The notes below the pieces were generated by a model. The model saw only the letters and a list, made by a program, of their open reading frames with translations, was not told the origin of the DNA and did not search any database. From DASZHJ01 sp035263705 (GTDB lineage Bacteria > Pseudomonadota > Alphaproteobacteria > ATCC43930 > CGMCC-115725), in NCBI GenBank assembly GCA_035263705.1, contig DATFRA010000379.1, forward strand, positions 1 through 6,929: DNA of 6,929 nucleotides, written 5' to 3'. A program made the translations under genes and the position numbers. Positions 6,038 to 6,929 of the stretch are shown piece after piece; position 1 is the stretch's first letter, and the number at the start of each line of letters is the position of its first letter.

Positions 6038-6079
6038 ATGAAGACTAACTTGCCAACCGCAAGAGAGGGGTTCCCATGA
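6038..6079 (+). CDS. Possible 13-codon leader ORF overlapping the cupin start
   Basis: It encodes MKTNLPTAREGFP and ends in TGA overlapping the ATG of the cupin gene (ATGA at 6076-6079). If the promoter at 6002-6030 is real, its ATG would be at or next to the 5' end of the mRNA, suggesting leaderless translation feeding into the cupin. It has no run of one amino acid that would suggest attenuation. It may be chance. Confidence 0.25.
   Translation: MKTNLPTAREGFP
6062..6070 (+). promoter_or_regulatory. Ribosome binding site of the cupin gene
   Basis: AGAGAGGGG lies 5 nt before ATG 6076, a strong purine-rich site that fixes the start and gives a complete signal peptide. Confidence 0.75.
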
Positions 6080-6543
6080 AATACGCGCTGATTGTCTTCT
6101 CGATGGTGCTCGGCCTCGCGCTTGGAGCGAGCGCCATGGCCGCGACCCCGACCATCTCGGTGACGCCCGACCAGGTGAAATGGGCGGACAACAAGAGCCT
6201 TCCGCCGGGCTGGCAGATGGCGGTGATGGCCGGCGACCCCACCAAGAAGGGCGCCTCCGCCGTGCGTTTCAAGATCCCACCGAATTCCACCTTCCCGCCG
6301 CACAAGCATCCCGATGTCGAGACCATCACGGTGATCTCCGGGTCGTTCGGCATCGGCCAGGGCGACTCGGGTGACAAGTCGAAGGGCCAGCTGCTTCCGG
6401 CCGGCTCCTTCTATCGCTTGCCCGCGCACACCGCGCATTACGCATGGACCGAGGCGGATGGCGCCGTCATCCAGGTCCAGGGCAACGGTCCCTTCACGGT
6501 CCAGCCGATCAAGCCGAAGAATGCCGCGGCCAAGAAGCCTTGA
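6076..6543 (+). CDS. Secreted single-domain cupin protein
   Basis: A 155-residue protein with a typical signal peptide: MK, a hydrophobic core ALIVFSMVLGLALG (4-17), and cleavage likely after AMA (20-22), so it acts in the periplasm. The mature part is one cupin barrel. Motif 1 is exact: H76-x-H78-x3-E82-x6-G89. Motif 2 is G110-x5-P116 followed by H121. H76, H78, E82 and H121 are the usual ligands of a bound divalent metal, so metal binding is expected. The N-terminal part (VTPDQVKWADNKSLPPGWQMAV) and motif order resemble small periplasmic cupins annotated as DUF4437/ChrR-like; the substrate is unknown. The Lys/Pro/Ala-rich tail (145-155) is probably disordered. The gene has its own strong ribosome site and probably its own promoter. 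The TauD-like gene follows after 39 bp in the same frame. Confidence 0.88.
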   Translation: MKYALIVFSMVLGLALGASAMAATPTISVTPDQVKWADNKSLPPGWQMAVMAGDPTKKGASAVRFKIPPNSTFPPHKHPDVETITVISGSFGIGQGDSGDKSKGQLLPAGSFYRLPAHTAHYAWTEADGAVIQVQGNGPFTVQPIKPKNAAAKKP

Positions 6544-6552
6544 GTGGCCGCG

Positions 6553-6581
6553 GTCCCGAATGAAGCGGAGCAAAGCGGGAC
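6553..6581 (+). other. Inverted repeat just before the dioxygenase start
   Basis: gtcccg (6553-6558) pairs with cgggac (6576-6581) across a 17-nt loop. The right arm includes the only Shine-Dalgarno-like bases (GGGA) for ATG 6583, so the fold could limit initiation. No T run follows, so it is not a terminator. Confidence 0.3.
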
Positions 6582-6582
6582 A

Positions 6583-6929
6583 ATGGGACTCGTGCTGACG
6601 AAACTCGGCGGCGCCCTCGGCATCGCCGCCGAGGGCGTCGATCTCGATCGCCCGCTCGACGGCGCGACGGTCGACGCGCTCCACCGCGCGCTGCTCGACA
6701 ATCTGGTGCTCTGCATCCGCGGCCAGTCGCTGGCGCCCGCGGCATATCTCGCGGCCATGCGTGCCTTCGGCAAGCCGTTGACGCAGGTGCGGATCGCCTC
6801 GCGGCATCCCGAGGTGCCGGAGATCATGATCCTCTCCAGCGAGGACCGCGACGAGATGGGCGACGGCAAGCGCCTGGTGGTGGGCGCGCACTGGCACAGC
6901 GACGACAGCTACAAGGCGGTGCCGTGCTC
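6583..6929 (+). CDS. TauD/TfdA family Fe(II)/2-oxoglutarate-dependent dioxygenase, N-terminal part (3' truncated)
   Basis: The first 115 residues of a gene cut by the window end; the family is usually about 270-300 residues. The opening KLGGALGIAAEGVDLDRPLD (7-26) matches the conserved start of TauD/TfdA enzymes (lGaei.GvDL...l). DNLVLCIRGQSLAP (39-52) is the next strand block, and WHSDDSY (104-110) holds the first two iron ligands, H105 and D107 of the HxD motif. The distal histidine and the 2-oxoglutarate-binding arginine lie beyond the window. Members hydroxylate taurine, alkylsulfates, aryloxyalkanoates or other acids; the substrate is not deducible here. ATG 6583 is chosen because the family begins close to the LG..I motif, although an in-frame GTG at 6544, immediately after the cupin stop, is an alternative that would add 13 residues. 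The ribosome site is weak. Confidence 0.88.
   Translation, partial: MGLVLTKLGGALGIAAEGVDLDRPLDGATVDALHRALLDNLVLCIRGQSLAPAAYLAAMRAFGKPLTQVRIASRHPEVPEIMILSSEDRDEMGDGKRLVVGAHWHSDDSYKAVPC

Noticed and set aside
5923..6897. 324-codon open frame on the minus strand
   Set aside because: It runs antisense across three plus-strand genes and their spacers, is rich in His/Arg/Gly, and has no recognisable domain.

Overview
The window is a GC-rich bacterial chromosomal segment, most likely from an alphaproteobacterium (Rhodospirillales or Hyphomicrobiales type). The evidence is the long-form B12-dependent ribonucleotide reductase, the DUF482/FemAB-like acetyltransferase, strong G/C preference at third codon positions, and a degenerate copy of a short palindromic repeat common in alphaproteobacterial genomes. 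Genus cannot be fixed from this sequence.

Layout: (1) 1-1782 (+) is the C-terminal part of nrdJ, cut by the window start and closed by a clear intrinsic terminator at 1847-1880. (2) 1998-3185 (-) is a multi-pass membrane protein resembling glycosyltransferase family 87 / DUF2029 (GT-C fold), convergent with nrdJ and probably with its own promoter (TTGACA at 3248-3253). (3) 3335-4012 (-) is an exported protein of unknown function whose pre-signal segment is encoded by a palindromic intergenic-type repeat. (4) From a divergent 109-bp region, a plus-strand cluster runs 4122-5993: a RidA-family protein, a FemAB-like GNAT acetyltransferase starting 5 bp after it, and a 73-residue two-helix membrane protein starting 13 bp later. 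(5) After a GC-rich hairpin over the last stop codon, a possible promoter and a 13-codon mini-ORF lead into a secreted single-domain cupin (6076-6543). The 5' part of a TauD/TfdA-type Fe(II)/2-oxoglutarate dioxygenase (6583 to the window end) follows.

Functionally this is mostly housekeeping and ordinary accessory metabolism: dNTP synthesis, envelope sugar transfer, reactive imine/enamine clean-up, acyl transfer, and oxidative metabolism. No mobile element, CRISPR array, tRNA, rRNA or recognisable defence system is visible, and no gene-free stretch exceeds 300 bp. I found no convincing new multi-gene system. The points most worth checking are the repeat-encoded N-terminus at 3947-3985, the possible leaderless mini-ORF coupled to the cupin start, and the unannotated 73-residue membrane protein in the RidA/FemAB-like cluster.
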